Source of the DNA: Candidatus Thiodiazotropha endoloripes
Lineage (GTDB): Bacteria > Pseudomonadota > Gammaproteobacteria > Chromatiales > Chromatiaceae
NCBI RefSeq assembly: GCF_001708965.1
Contig: NZ_LVJW01000007.1
Coordinates: forward strand, 186,001 to 250,000
Reading direction: 5' to 3'
Length of the DNA: 64,000 nt
This document shows positions 45,767-55,609 of this stretch, piece by piece. The translations under genes were made by a program, and so were the position numbers. The notes below the pieces were generated by a model, which ran no database searches, was not told where the DNA came from, and was given only the letters and a program-made list of their open reading frames with translations. Each line of letters starts with the position of its first letter. The stretch's first letter is position 1.

Positions 45767-47740
45767 TCAGAACAGATAGAAAACAGGATCTGTATAGGGC
45801 AGCTCGATGGAGCCGATATTGCGCTCCGGTGAAGCCAGGCCGTTCACCAGCATACCGCGACTGCTGATCGAATAGATGTAACTGTTCATCTGCTCATCGG
45901 AGACAAAGAAACTTCTGCGAATGCCTTCCGGATAGAACCAGTTTCCATTATCCGGATCTTCATAGAAGAAATCGTGATCGATTGCGGCATAGGGTTGGAT
46001 ACCGGATTCGGCAGTGACCCTGAACAGCTCCAGGCCATTGAAGATATCACTCAAACCGAAGTCTGTGCTATCGGTCACACTGTTCCACTGGGTGACCGGA
46101 ATGGCCAGCATCTTCTCCTGTTCAAACCAGGTGAAGGCGTGATGGTCATACTGTGCTTCGCTGTAACTCCCCTGGCCGATCAGATGTTCTGACAAGAGTA
46201 TCGGTTGGGAGAGGGTGCTGACATCAAACAGACTCAGTTTGATTGAGGTATCCTGTTGACCGATGGCGAGCAAGCGATCTCCTTCAATCGGATGCAGATA
46301 GGTTGAAAACCCGGGTACCTCCAACTCTCCGGCCACCTGAGGATTGGTTGAATCGCTGAGATCCAGGGTGATCAGCGGGTCGATCTGCTCAAACGTCACG
46401 ACATAGCCCCGTTGCTGATCAAAGCGGACGGCAAAGACGCGCTCACCAGGTTTACCCAGACCACTGAGTTCTGCCTGCTTCTCCAGCTGATTATCCAATT
46501 GCTGCAGAACAAACAGGCGGTTTTCAGGATCCTCATCTCTCCACCAGTTCAGTTCTGTGGTGACCAGCCGGAGCTCGCCCTGGAATTCATCCATCGCGAA
46601 CTTGTTCAACAGATGACCTTCCACGCTGCCGGAAGCAAGATATTGTGGCGAGCCACCGAGACTGAATTTATGGATCTTAGTGGATGGAGTTGGATAGTCC
46701 TCTCCCTCCAAGACCGGAAACCAGAGCCAGTTGTTATCCTCGATACTGGCGAGATAGAGGTTATCCTGGCTGGCATAGACCATGGTGCTGTTGGCCAGAA
46801 CGCTTGCACTGGTCAATTCAGCCAAGGGATTTTCAAGGTCAAAACCGAGTATGGAGACCGTACCTGTACCGGTGACGTTTTCCGGCTGATAGATCTCGTT
46901 GCAGCCACTGATGACTGAACTGACTGCATCGATCTGAGCTGCGGGGCTGGTGTTATCCGCCATCATCGGTAACAGTTGCTCAACTTCCACACCCTCCGGA
47001 TCATCAATCACGCCAGTCAGATCGAGTTGTGTGGAAACCACCAGGTAGACCTGTTGGTCGATCCGCAGGGCATCCATGTAGATCGACTCCAGCACCGTCT
47101 CCCTGATCACCACAGGTTGTTGCGGATCGCTGATTTGCAGCATGGTGATTTTGGTCATCAGAGCGATCCGCGGCGCGAAATCCCCATTCAGACTCTCCTC
47201 GAAATCCTCATAGGCATGCTGATGGATTTCACTCACGACCCAGGCAGTGTCTTCATATACCAATAGGTCCCTCGGGGTGCCGTCTATTTCGGTTCTCGAT
47301 AGTTCCAGGCTTTCGGCAGCAGGCCAGGTCTGCAGCACCATGAAGTAGTTGCCGGAGAGGAGATAGGTATGGTTGCCATCCGTTTTGATGAAGTCCGCTT
47401 CATCCACGCCGGCGACCTGGTTATTGGTGCCGGTGACCTCCTGGACAGCCGGTTGCTCCTCCTCGAACGAGATCGGTTCCGGGGAATCGGTCGCGTCATC
47501 AACGGATACCGGCAATTCCGCGACATAGTTGGTTAGCAGATTCTGTTGTTCAGCCGTGTTGATCAGATAGCTCTTCAAGCTTTCACAGCTTTCGAATTGG
47601 CTCAGTTTGGCTGAGCTTTGCGTGGTTGAATTGCCGCCATTGTCGCTGGACGAGTTGTTCGATGAGTTACAGCCGATCAACAGTGTGAGAAGTATGGTAA
47701 GTGTGCAACAGATGAGTGAACGGGGGCTTGGAAATGACAT
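45767..47740 (-). CDS. Beta-propeller lipoprotein (Beta_propel family)
   Basis: 657 residues from ATG 47740, with GGAGA five bases upstream; a TTG at 47755 is in frame. The signal sequence ends in a lipobox, LLIGC, followed by a Ser/Asn-rich linker. The family hallmark GVDEADFIKTDGNHTYLLSG is present near residue 115, and later YLHPIEGDRLLAIGQ and FSLFDVS-type repeats match this family, named for its C-terminal beta-propeller. Function is unknown; it is probably a surface or periplasmic binding protein. It converges on the patatin-like gene and diverges from the PhoD-like gene. Confidence 0.82.
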   Translation of the reverse strand: MSFPSPRSLICCTLTILLTLLIGCNSSNNSSSDNGGNSTTQSSAKLSQFESCESLKSYLINTAEQQNLLTNYVAELPVSVDDATDSPEPISFEEEQPAVQEVTGTNNQVAGVDEADFIKTDGNHTYLLSGNYFMVLQTWPAAESLELSRTEIDGTPRDLLVYEDTAWVVSEIHQHAYEDFEESLNGDFAPRIALMTKITMLQISDPQQPVVIRETVLESIYMDALRIDQQVYLVVSTQLDLTGVIDDPEGVEVEQLLPMMADNTSPAAQIDAVSSVISGCNEIYQPENVTGTGTVSILGFDLENPLAELTSASVLANSTMVYASQDNLYLASIEDNNWLWFPVLEGEDYPTPSTKIHKFSLGGSPQYLASGSVEGHLLNKFAMDEFQGELRLVTTELNWWRDEDPENRLFVLQQLDNQLEKQAELSGLGKPGERVFAVRFDQQRGYVVTFEQIDPLITLDLSDSTNPQVAGELEVPGFSTYLHPIEGDRLLAIGQQDTSIKLSLFDVSTLSQPILLSEHLIGQGSYSEAQYDHHAFTWFEQEKMLAIPVTQWNSVTDSTDFGLSDIFNGLELFRVTAESGIQPYAAIDHDFFYEDPDNGNWFYPEGIRRSFFVSDEQMNSYIYSISSRGMLVNGLASPERNIGSIELPYTDPVFYLF

Positions 47741-48085
47741 CAATGTCTCCAGCAAAGCATTGCAAGTTTAAATGGTTTGCAGAACTTGGTTTCAATGTCA
47801 TTCATGTTAACAAAATGGTGGTTTATTGATACTCATGTTACGGCATTCTGAAAGTATAGCAGTCGTAAAACAGAACCAAAAAAGAGGCTTAATCAACAAC
47901 TAAGGAATGATCATCCAGTTTTAACCGAATCATCATTTCCAGGCAATAGTCACACTATTTACTTAGCACTCCTTCTATTGACCGACGACCAGACGGATCA
48001 CTTTCAGCACTGAACGCTATTCAACAGACGACATCAGTCTGTCTGGTTGCCGGACTTTTTTAATGACCATATGGAGAGTGCAACA
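47741..48085. other. Divergent intergenic region upstream of phoD-like gene
   Basis: About 345 bases containing the promoters for the beta-propeller lipoprotein and the phosphatase. A repeated ATGTCAT/ATGTTAA near 47797 has the wrong spacing for a PhoB box and was not called. GGAGAG at 48073-48078 is the ribosome binding site for ATG 48086. Confidence 0.5.
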
Positions 48086-49573
48086 ATGAAATACAACTCA
48101 CTCATGCTTAGTCTGATGCTGGCCATCGGGGCGGCGGCTGCGACAACGGTTTCCGCAGGTGGTGATGAAGCGATGCCGGTTACCCATGGTGTGGCCAGTG
48201 GGGATGTCACTGCCCGTTCCGCCGTGATCTGGTCACGTACAGACGGTGAGGGTTACATGCATGTCAAAATCGACGGTCCGGTACGGGGTAAGAAAGTTAA
48301 GACCGTCAAGGTGGATGCCAGTGGGGACTACACCGGTAAGGTGCTTTTCAACGGACTGAAGGCCGATAAAGATTATGAGTATAAAGTCTGGTTTACAGAG
48401 TCGAAACGCAGTCGCGATGATGACAATTCTGAGTCGGGATATTTCAGGACCGCACCCAAGGCAAACAGTAAAGCGGAAGTCAGTTTTGCCTGGGGAGGTG
48501 ATGTGGCAGGACAGAATGTCTGTCGCGATGTGGACGAAGGATTTCCAATCTTTGCCGCGGTCAACGAGCTGCAGCCTGACTTCTTCGTCGGTCTGGGTGA
48601 CATGATCTACGCCGATGGAGTGTGTGAAGCGGTGGGTCGCTATGGCAATCAACAGATTGCCGGGGATTTCATTCAATCGGCTGATCTGGACAACTACTGG
48701 GCGCATTGGAAGTACAACCGGGAAGAGCTGAACTACAACGAGATGCTGCGCCAGACCCCCTATGTTGCCATCTGGGACGATCATGAGGTGGTCAACGATT
48801 TCGGTCCATTGCACGACACCCGGGATTCCGCCCCCTATACGCCAGGTGAGCATCTGTTGCCAATGGGCCTGCAGGCCTTCCTCGATTACAATCCAATCGC
48901 CGAGTCCTCGCGTACACCCGGTCGTTTATACCGCAATATCCGCTGGGGCCAGCATCTGGAGCTGATCGTACTGGATAACCGGCAGTATCGTGATGCCAAT
49001 CTTGAAGCGGACGATGAGGTGCTGGTCAAGACCATGTTGGGTAGGGAGCAGCTCACTTGGGTCAAACAGACCATCAAACAGAGTGATGCGACCTGGAAGG
49101 TCATTGTCTCCAGTGTGCCGATCTCAATTCCTACCGGTTTTCCCGTGGAGAACGGAAGGGATGGCTGGGCCGACTTCGATCAACCCAGAGGGTTTGAACA
49201 GGAGCTGCAGGATCTGCTGAAGTTCATGCACCAGCAGGGTGAGAGAAACATCGTCTTCATTACCACCGATGTGCACTTCGCTGAGATCTTCCGCTATACA
49301 CCGTTTGCCGAGGATCCTGATTTCCATGTACATGAAGGGGTAACCGGTCCGATGAATGCCGGGCTGTTTCCCAATCGTGACTTCGACACCACCCTGGGTA
49401 CCGAGAGTCTGTTTTTCTATGGTCCCGACTCTTCCAGTGTAGGCAGTTATCAGGAGGCCCGTCAGTGGATGAATTTCGGTGCGGCAGAGATCGACGAGCA
49501 GGGTCAGTTCACTCTGTCGGTGATCGATGTCGATGGCAACCAGGTCTATCGTAATACCCTGATGCCTCAATAG
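48086..49573 (+). CDS. PhoD-type alkaline phosphatase / phosphodiesterase
   Basis: 495 residues from ATG 48086, selected because GGAGAG lies seven bases upstream and a clean signal peptide follows (LMLAIGAAAATTVSAGG). The N-terminal Ig-like domain begins with the typical THGVASGDVTARSAVIW. The metallophosphatase core has GGDVAG, GLGDMIYADG, WDDHEVVNDFG, RQYRDAN and FITTDVHFAE, matching the PhoD family that uses calcium and iron. It releases phosphate from mono- or diesters outside the cytoplasm. An RR export motif was not seen, so Sec export is likely, in contrast to many PhoD proteins. Confidence 0.93.
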   Translation: MKYNSLMLSLMLAIGAAAATTVSAGGDEAMPVTHGVASGDVTARSAVIWSRTDGEGYMHVKIDGPVRGKKVKTVKVDASGDYTGKVLFNGLKADKDYEYKVWFTESKRSRDDDNSESGYFRTAPKANSKAEVSFAWGGDVAGQNVCRDVDEGFPIFAAVNELQPDFFVGLGDMIYADGVCEAVGRYGNQQIAGDFIQSADLDNYWAHWKYNREELNYNEMLRQTPYVAIWDDHEVVNDFGPLHDTRDSAPYTPGEHLLPMGLQAFLDYNPIAESSRTPGRLYRNIRWGQHLELIVLDNRQYRDANLEADDEVLVKTMLGREQLTWVKQTIKQSDATWKVIVSSVPISIPTGFPVENGRDGWADFDQPRGFEQELQDLLKFMHQQGERNIVFITTDVHFAEIFRYTPFAEDPDFHVHEGVTGPMNAGLFPNRDFDTTLGTESLFFYGPDSSSVGSYQEARQWMNFGAAEIDEQGQFTLSVIDVDGNQVYRNTLMPQ

Positions 49574-49586
49574 GCTGTTCAACAAT

Positions 49587-49610
49587 GACCGGAAAAGGGA
49601 AGTTCCGGTC
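49587..49610 (+). terminator. Hairpin after the phoD-like gene
   Basis: Perfect 8-bp stem GACCGGAA / TTCCGGTC with an 8-base purine loop, 13 bases after the stop codon. It has no T-run, so it may be a weak or factor-assisted terminator. Confidence 0.5.
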
Positions 49611-49999
49611 CATTCACTGTAAGGATTCTATGAGGATTCTCTCATTTCCGTTTCCCCCCTTGCCCTGTGTACTGCTACTAAACAAAACCAACATGCAGCC
49701 TGCGGAATTGTGCATTACAGCCATTTGGTCAGGACTTTTTGGGTATTTAAAAAGTCATTTATAATTAATATGTTATGTCAATTATTTGATTATGTTATAA
49801 GAGTTATGGCTGTTTGGGACTTGTGATCTGAGCTGAATCAACCTATAAACGTACACCGAAACATGGCTACAATGTCAGCCTAGATTCCTTTCAAATGGCC
49901 GAAAATAAGAAGTTTCCTGTGATCGCTGCACGGGAATAGGGGGCCTGTCCCGGTTATTTGCAAGTATCACAGTTAATTATCTATCTACAGGAAATATTC
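49611..49999. other. Intergenic region upstream of icd
   Basis: About 390 bases including an AT-rich segment at 49740-49800, a plausible promoter region. The frame of icd is open back to 49958, but ACAGGAAA at 49987-49994 before ATG 50000 decides the start. Nothing else was recognised. Confidence 0.5.
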
Positions 50000-51256
50000 A
50001 TGGCATATGACAAGATTGAGATACCTTCTGAGGGTGAAAAGATAACCGTTGATGCAAAAGGGGTGCTGAGTGTTCCCAATACTCCCATCATTCCCTATAT
50101 CGAAGGTGACGGCATTGGCGTGGATATCACCCCTGTGATGCGTAAAGTCATCGATGCCGCAGTGGAAAAATCCTATGGAGGTGAGAAGAAGATCTCCTGG
50201 ATGGAGGTCTATGCCGGTGAGAAGTCCACCCGGGTCTATGATGGCGACACCTGGTTACCTCAGGAGACCCTGGATGCGGTCAAAGAGTATGTGGTTTCAA
50301 TCAAAGGTCCTCTGACCACACCGGTGGGTGGTGGTATTCGCTCACTCAATGTGGCATTGCGCCAGCAGCTCGATCTCTATGTCTGCCTCAGACCGGTACG
50401 CTATTTCGATGGCACGCCGAGCCCATTGAAAGAACCTGAGAAGACCAACATGGTGATCTTCCGCGAGAACTCCGAGGATATCTATGCCGGTATCGAGTGG
50501 GAGTCGGGCAGTGAAGAGGTGAAAACCCTGATCGAATATCTGCAGAACACCATGGGGGTCAGTAAGATCCGTTTTCCTGAAACCTCCGGTATTGGTGTCA
50601 AGCCTGTCTCCAGCGAAGGTACCAAGCGCCTGGTTCGCAAGGCGATCCAGTACGCGATTGATAATGACCGGGACTCTGTGACTCTGGTGCACAAAGGCAA
50701 CATCATGAAGTTCACTGAGGGAGCCTTCAAAAACTGGGGCTATGAGCTGGCCAAAGAGGAGTTTGGTGCCGTCGAGCTGGATGGTGGACCCTGGTGTACC
50801 TTCAAAAACCCCAAGACCGGTAACGAGATCATCGTCAAGGATGTGATCGCCGATGCGTTTCTGCAGCAGATCCTGCTGCGTCCTGCCGAATACAGTGTGA
50901 TTGCGACCCTGAACCTGAATGGTGACTATATTTCCGATGCACTGGCTGCCCAAGTGGGCGGTATCGGTATTGCGCCTGGCGCCAACCTCTCTGATTCGGT
51001 CGCGATGTTCGAAGCGACCCACGGCACGGCCCCCAAATATGCCGGACTGGATAAGGTGAATCCCGGATCACTGATCCTCTCTGCCGAGATGATGTTGCGT
51101 CATCTGGGTTGGGTCGAGGCGGCGGATATGATCATCAGCAGTCTCGGCGCCACCATCTCGGCCAAGACAGTAACATATGATCTTGCCAGGCTGATGGATG
51201 ACCCACAGGAGCTGAGTTGTTCCGCTTTTGGCGATGCCATGATCGCCAACATGTAA
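50000..51256 (+). CDS. icd: NADP-dependent isocitrate dehydrogenase
   Basis: 418 residues, nearly the length of E. coli Icd (416). It converts isocitrate to 2-oxoglutarate and CO2 in the TCA cycle. The phosphate-lock region [11 protein letters not shown] with the regulatory Ser, [43 protein letters not shown] and GTAPKYAG are intact. The KY in APKYAG and the Tyr in [10 protein letters not shown] match residues that select NADP. The gene stands alone between a promoter region and a convergent stress-protein gene. Confidence 0.97.
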   Translation: MAYDKIEIPSEGEKITVDAKGVLSVPNTPIIPYIEGDGIGVDITPVMRKVIDAAVEKSYGGEKKISWMEVYAGEKSTRVYDGDTWLPQETLDAVKEYVVSIKGPLTTPVGGGIRSLNVALRQQLDLYVCLRPVRYFDGTPSPLKEPEKTNMVIFRENSEDIYAGIEWESGSEEVKTLIEYLQNTMGVSKIRFPETSGIGVKPVSSEGTKRLVRKAIQYAIDNDRDSVTLVHKGNIMKFTEGAFKNWGYELAKEEFGAVELDGGPWCTFKNPKTGNEIIVKDVIADAFLQQILLRPAEYSVIATLNLNGDYISDALAAQVGGIGIAPGANLSDSVAMFEATHGTAPKYAGLDKVNPGSLILSAEMMLRHLGWVEAADMIISSLGATISAKTVTYDLARLMDDPQELSCSAFGDAMIANM

Positions 51257-51268
51257 CTCACCGATCGG

Positions 51269-51290
51269 CGGCTTCCAGGGATGGGAGCCG
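51269..51290. terminator. Hairpin between convergent icd and universal stress protein genes
   Basis: An 8-bp stem CGGCTTCC / GGGAGCCG with one G-T wobble and a six-base loop, 13 bases after the icd stop and 11 before the stop of the convergent gene. No T-run. Confidence 0.45.
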
Positions 51291-51300
51291 TTGGTAAACC

Positions 51301-51738
51301 TCAATCCGGGGTTGGTACCAGCAGGATAGGGATTTCCGCCCGGCGTACCAGTTGGTTGCTGGTGCTGCCATAGATCAACTCTTTTACCAGGCCTTTACCG
51401 TGACTTCCCACCACGATAATCTCGGCCTGCAGTTTCTCCGCCTCCTGCAGAATCTTATCCGCATAGGCTCCCTGAACCTGAAGGGCGATGCACTCCGTAC
51501 CCATTGCCCTGAGCCTTTCCGCAAACTCCTGCAGGGTCTGGTGTTGTTGGTGAAAATCCTTAGCCTGACCATCGCGAACCGCCTGGGGGCCAGGCTCGTA
51601 ACCGACAAAGTCAGGCTCCGGGTTGGCGATATGCAACAGCCAGATCTGGTTGTCATCGGATTGATTGAGGATCTTTACCGCCTGTTCGATGACTTCCCAG
51701 GAAGCGGGGGAGAGGTCTATGGCAATAAGTGCTTTCAT
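51301..51738 (-). CDS. Universal stress protein (UspA family)
   Basis: 145 residues, single Usp domain, cytoplasmic. It begins MKALIAIDLSPAS and carries the nucleotide-binding pattern G-x2-G-x9-G-S in GSHGKGLVKELIYGSTS, ending in ILLVPTPD, so it is of the ATP-binding type. It probably acts as a dimer in stress adaptation. AAGGA precedes the ATG. It appears monocistronic. Confidence 0.93.
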   Translation of the reverse strand: MKALIAIDLSPASWEVIEQAVKILNQSDDNQIWLLHIANPEPDFVGYEPGPQAVRDGQAKDFHQQHQTLQEFAERLRAMGTECIALQVQGAYADKILQEAEKLQAEIIVVGSHGKGLVKELIYGSTSNQLVRRAEIPILLVPTPD

Positions 51739-51892
51739 CTTGCCAGATCCTTGTGGTGTTGAGTGTCTCTCTGATTATTATAATGGAGAGTCAGCCGGTC
51801 CAGTATGTTTGGGCCGATTGGGTTCGTGATAACAGGCCCTGGGTCACTGCTGTGAAGAGTTGCCCTGCCCATTGGGGGGATTCAGCTGCAGC

Positions 51893-52957
51893 TCAATCCA
51901 CTTCTGGTTGACGAATGTTATCGAAAAAGTGGCTGATCGCGTTGTTCAATTGTTCTGATCGTTGAGGATTGCGCAGACTCGATTGCAGCCAGGCACGGCT
52001 GCTCGGCATGTAGAGCAGGTCGCTGAGCACACCATCGAAGAGCTCTTGTCCTACCTCATTCTCTGCCAGGCGCTGCAGAAACCTCTCACTGATCTGCTCT
52101 TCGGACAAACACTCCCAGGCACGGCCGGAGATCGCCACAAGCAGTTCGCTGTGTGAGGAGACTGGATGTTCGAGTGCTTTCAATATCAGTTCGTTACGAT
52201 GATCAACTGCAGTTGATTGTGAGATACCGCGAATCACCGAACTGACGATTCTCAGATCCGCTTGCGGCTGTTTCAATGTCTGACGTGCCCGTTTGATCAG
52301 TGCCAGCGTGATCGGTTTTGAGATGGGCTCATTCTCCAGGCAGTGGCAGAGAGCTTCCAGGGGCGCCGAGGGCAGCTCGGCTATCGCCGTGACCATTTGC
52401 GTTTCACCGAGATCCGTACCGATCCGGGCCGCCAGGTCGGCAATACCCTGATATCCCACAAATGACCACTGATCCCAACCCAGTTCACCCTGGAAATAGG
52501 CTTTGGCGTGTTCATAATAGCGGGAGACCGGTCGCTTCAGGCTGGCGGTGAAACGGGCGTGAAAAATGGCCAGACGCTCCTCCTTGGGCTGAAACAGGTA
52601 GGGGTTGTCCTGAATCGCTGCCTGCAACTCCCTCCTTTCACCTGCTGCACTCTGCCCCAGGTTTTCCATCAGTCGATGGAGGAAGTCGTCCCGGGCCGCT
52701 TGCAGCAGTTTTGCCTGTTCATCAAGCGGAAAACGTAGAAACCAGATCATCGGATCCAGCTCCTGCTGTTGCGGATCGGATAGAATCAGAGCAAACCAGG
52801 CCTGCTGCTGAAGCGGTGCGGGATAGGGCACCTTGGTCAGCTCGAAATTGATGAAATCGTCTCTTGGAATCAGCGTTACCCGCCGGCCCATGTCGTAATA
52901 GTCGAGCCGCAGACCGCCAGACTCGAGAAATTCAGTCAGTGTTGCTATCTGGTTCAT
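51893..52957 (-). CDS. DUF3549 family protein
   Basis: 354 residues from ATG 52957, which overlaps the upstream stop as ATGA. I recognise the DUF3549 pattern found in marine and soil Gammaproteobacteria: TLTEFLESGG near the start, YDMGRRV, FINFE and PQQQELDPMIWFLRFPLDEQ. The protein is predicted soluble and mostly helical, with no signal peptide. No function is established. Coupling to the YcgN gene suggests shared expression. Confidence 0.8.
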   Translation of the reverse strand: MNQIATLTEFLESGGLRLDYYDMGRRVTLIPRDDFINFELTKVPYPAPLQQQAWFALILSDPQQQELDPMIWFLRFPLDEQAKLLQAARDDFLHRLMENLGQSAAGERRELQAAIQDNPYLFQPKEERLAIFHARFTASLKRPVSRYYEHAKAYFQGELGWDQWSFVGYQGIADLAARIGTDLGETQMVTAIAELPSAPLEALCHCLENEPISKPITLALIKRARQTLKQPQADLRIVSSVIRGISQSTAVDHRNELILKALEHPVSSHSELLVAISGRAWECLSEEQISERFLQRLAENEVGQELFDGVLSDLLYMPSSRAWLQSSLRNPQRSEQLNNAISHFFDNIRQPEVD

Positions 52958-53397
52958 ATCCAATCGATCAGGTGGTGTTCCCAGTCATCCGCTTCTGACT
53001 CAGCCACCACCTTGCCACGGATGGAGTGTCCACCGAGTCTCATCTGGCGGCTCTCCCCGTTACACATCAGTGGGTGCCAGACAGGTAAATCCTTGCCCTC
53101 GGCGATCAGTCTGTAGGCGCAAGTGGATGGCAGCCAGTAGGGATCCTTCAGATCCATTGGTTGGAGGGTGATACAGTTGGGTACCAGGATGGAACGCTCC
53201 TGATAATGTGTGCAGCGACAGCTTTCCTGGTCCAGCAGGTCGCAGACCACGTTGGTGAAGTAGATCTCCCGAGTCTCTTCATCTTCCAGCTTTTGCAGGC
53301 AGCACTTCGCGCAACCGTCGCAGAGGGATTCCCACTCCTCCCGGGAGAGCTCCTCCAGGGATTTGGTACGCCAGAAGGGTTCAGTTGTCTTGCTCAT
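52954..53397 (-). CDS. YcgN-family cysteine-cluster protein
   Basis: 147 residues from ATG 53397; a TTG twelve bases earlier is in frame. It contains the YcgN (UPF0260) cysteine pattern, seen as LCDGCAKCCLQKLED, VVCDLLDQESCRCTHY, VPNCITL and HPLMCNG, probably binding zinc or an iron-sulfur cluster. Length and motif match E. coli YcgN. Function is unknown; it is soluble and cytoplasmic. Its stop overlaps the next gene. Confidence 0.9.
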   Translation of the reverse strand: MSKTTEPFWRTKSLEELSREEWESLCDGCAKCCLQKLEDEETREIYFTNVVCDLLDQESCRCTHYQERSILVPNCITLQPMDLKDPYWLPSTCAYRLIAEGKDLPVWHPLMCNGESRQMRLGGHSIRGKVVAESEADDWEHHLIDWI

Positions 53398-53524
53398 ACC
53401 ATACCGCAAACAGGGCTATTACAAGGTGGGCTATCATAGGCTAGTTGGGGCTTGAATGCTGTAACTTTCTTGTGCCTGAAGTGGCATTCTATAGATCACT
53501 TATAGAGGCTCCTGTCAATACTGT

Positions 53525-53740
53525 TTATACACACCTTTTTGCCGGGAAGCGAACATTTGACCGTTTAATGAAATTATTTAATTAAAATTATTATAATAGA
53601 TATGTAAAGGTATGAAAAATAAAGTAATATATTAATTGTATAGAAATTACACAATCTAAAAAGGGTACAGCAGGATCAAGGGTTCCAGGGGAGTTTGGTG
53701 ACTTTACCCACAAAGTTATCCACAAGATCTGTGGAAATAA
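53525..53740. other. AT-rich segment with DnaA-box-like sites upstream of xerD
   Basis: Two exact matches to the DnaA box TTATNCACA lie on the same strand: TTATACACA at 53525-53533 and TTATCCACA at 53716-53724. A one-mismatch box, TTACCCACA, sits at 53704-53712. The 53716 box forms a near-perfect inverted pair with TGTGGAAATAA (AGATC between). Between the outer boxes, 53566-53660 is almost pure A/T. The arrangement looks like an unwinding element with initiator sites, or a DnaA-controlled promoter. No replication gene is adjacent. Confidence 0.45.
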
Positions 53741-53927
53741 TTGAGCGTTTTATAGCCTCGATTGGTGCCTGGGTTCAAATCAACAAAGGAATTTCGATTC
53801 TCCGATCAATCCACCGGGTGAAAGGGGTATGGAATTTAGCTCTCAGCTATAACCTGCCATAATCGGAGGAAGCATTTATTGGCAATAGCTGTGCTCCAAC
53901 CAGAGGTCAGATTGCAGAAGTTCAGTC

Positions 53928-54833
53928 GTGAGTAGAGAAGAAGAGGATCAAAGGCTAATCGAGGCATTCGCGGACGCACTCTGGATGGAGCGGGGCTTGA
54001 GTCAGAATACCTTGTCGGCCTATCAATCGGATCTGCGAAAAATCGCTGCTGCATTACGGGAGCAAAACGGCAGGGGCCTGTTGAGTGCCCGTCGTGAGGA
54101 TCTGCAAAACCATCTGGCAAGCTTGAGTATGCAGGGGGTAAAGCCCCGCTCCAGTGCCAGATTACTCTCCTGCTTACGCCAGTTCTATCAACACTGTTTG
54201 CGCGAAGGGCGGATTGAAGCGGATCCCAGTGTGCGTATCTCGGCGCCAAAGCTGGGGAGACCGCTGCCGAAATCTCTCTCCGAAGCGGAGGTTGAAGCGC
54301 TTTTGAATGCTCCGGATCTTGAGGATCCGGAGGGTCAGCGGGATCGCACCATGCTCGAGGTGCTCTATGCAACCGGACTGAGGGTTTCGGAATTGGTAGA
54401 GTTGCGTCCGGAGCAGGTCAGTTTGACCCAGGGGGTAGTGCGTGTCACCGGTAAAGGGGGCAAGGAGCGGCTGGTTCCGCTTGGGGATGAGGCGCAAGGC
54501 TGGCTGGAAGGTTTTCTCAGCGGCGCACGAACGGTACTTTTGGGGGCACGGGTCTGTGACCATCTGTTTCCCACCCGTCGCGGCACAGGGATGACCAGAC
54601 AGGCCTTCTGGTATCGGATCAAAAAACATGCCTCAACCGCCGGAATTTCCCAGACCGTCTCTCCCCATACACTGCGTCACGCATTCGCCACCCATCTGCT
54701 CAATCATGGTGCTGATCTCCGGGTGGTGCAGTTGCTACTGGGGCATAGCGATCTATCCACAACCCAGATCTATACCCACGTTGCCCGGGAGAGATTGAAA
54801 TCCTTACATGCCCGGCACCATCCGCGGGGTTGA
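53928..54833 (+). CDS. xerD: XerD, site-specific tyrosine recombinase
   Basis: 301 residues, close to E. coli XerD (298), from a GTG start. All catalytic residues are in place: R152 in TGLRVSE, K176 in TGKGGKER, H247 and R250 in HTLRHAFATH, H273 in LLGHSD and nucleophile Y282 in TTQIYTHV. With XerC it resolves chromosome dimers at dif during division. The choice of XerD over XerC rests on overall similarity to E. coli XerD and on dsbC lying downstream, as in the E. coli xerD-dsbC-recJ order. Confidence 0.93.
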   Translation: MSREEEDQRLIEAFADALWMERGLSQNTLSAYQSDLRKIAAALREQNGRGLLSARREDLQNHLASLSMQGVKPRSSARLLSCLRQFYQHCLREGRIEADPSVRISAPKLGRPLPKSLSEAEVEALLNAPDLEDPEGQRDRTMLEVLYATGLRVSELVELRPEQVSLTQGVVRVTGKGGKERLVPLGDEAQGWLEGFLSGARTVLLGARVCDHLFPTRRGTGMTRQAFWYRIKKHASTAGISQTVSPHTLRHAFATHLLNHGADLRVVQLLLGHSDLSTTQIYTHVARERLKSLHARHHPRG

Positions 54834-55121
54834 AAAAGCCAGGTTTTGTTGAACCTAAAGAAGTGTCTCTAACATCATAATATTAATAGGGAATATTGGG
54901 TGTCATTGGGGGTATTCTCTGAAGGGGGCGTGCGTTCATATCAGTGAGGTGAGCAGGCCGATAAGATTCTGCTGTCTGCTGTTCGAGAGACTGCACTGGG
55001 CGATCAACCCCGTCTGATTCCCAGCGCAACCAGAGCAAACTATTTGATCACCGGGCTGATAACAATCCTCAGGGATGTGGTAGAGTCGCAGCCAATCATG
55101 CCAATACAGAGGGTTCCATTG

Positions 55122-55604
55122 ATGCCATCATTCGATATCGTTTCCGAGGTAGATCTGCAGGAGGTTCGCAATGCAGTGGATCAGGCAAACCGAGAGATCG
55201 GTACCCGGTTTGATTTCAAAGGGGTGGATGCTCAATTTGAGCAAAATGAGAGCGAGATCAACCTTAAGGCCGAACAGGAATTCCAACTCAATCAGATGAT
55301 GGATATTCTGCGCCAGAAACTGGTCAAACGGGGTGTTGATGTAGCTGCTATGGATATCAAGGAGCCCGAAACCAGCCTCAATGCCGCAAGACAGGCGGTA
55401 TTGATCAAGCAGGGAATCGAAACAGATATAGCCAAGAAAATGGTGAAAGCGATCAAGGCAGGCAAGTTGAAGGTCCAGGCTCAGATTCAGGGAGATCAAC
55501 TCAGGGTGAGTGGCAAAAAACGGGATGATCTGCAGCAGGTGATCACACTCATGCGGGAATCGGACTATGGTTTACCGCTCCAATATCAGAATTTTCGGGA
55601 TTAA
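55122..55604 (+). CDS. yajQ: YajQ family nucleotide-binding protein
   Basis: 160 residues from ATG 55122, which gives the conserved start MPSFDIVSEVDLQEVRNAVD; the frame is open upstream without homology. CAGAGGG precedes the start. Other conserved segments are REIGTRFDFKG, FKLRGV-like RQKLVKRGVDV and LPLQYQNFRD at the C-terminus. YajQ proteins bind cyclic di-GMP in Xanthomonas and Pseudomonas relatives and interact with LysR-type regulators. It ends five bases before dsbC, so the two are probably cotranscribed. Confidence 0.93.
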   Translation: MPSFDIVSEVDLQEVRNAVDQANREIGTRFDFKGVDAQFEQNESEINLKAEQEFQLNQMMDILRQKLVKRGVDVAAMDIKEPETSLNAARQAVLIKQGIETDIAKKMVKAIKAGKLKVQAQIQGDQLRVSGKKRDDLQQVITLMRESDYGLPLQYQNFRD

Positions 55605-55609
55605 ATTAA

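Noticed and set aside
47797-47812. ATGTCAT and ATGTTAA direct repeat before the beta-propeller and phoD-like genes
   Set aside because: Two-base spacing instead of four does not fit PhoB.
53768-53785. GGTTCAAATC-like tRNA T-arm sequence
   Set aside because: No acceptor, D-arm or anticodon stem around it.
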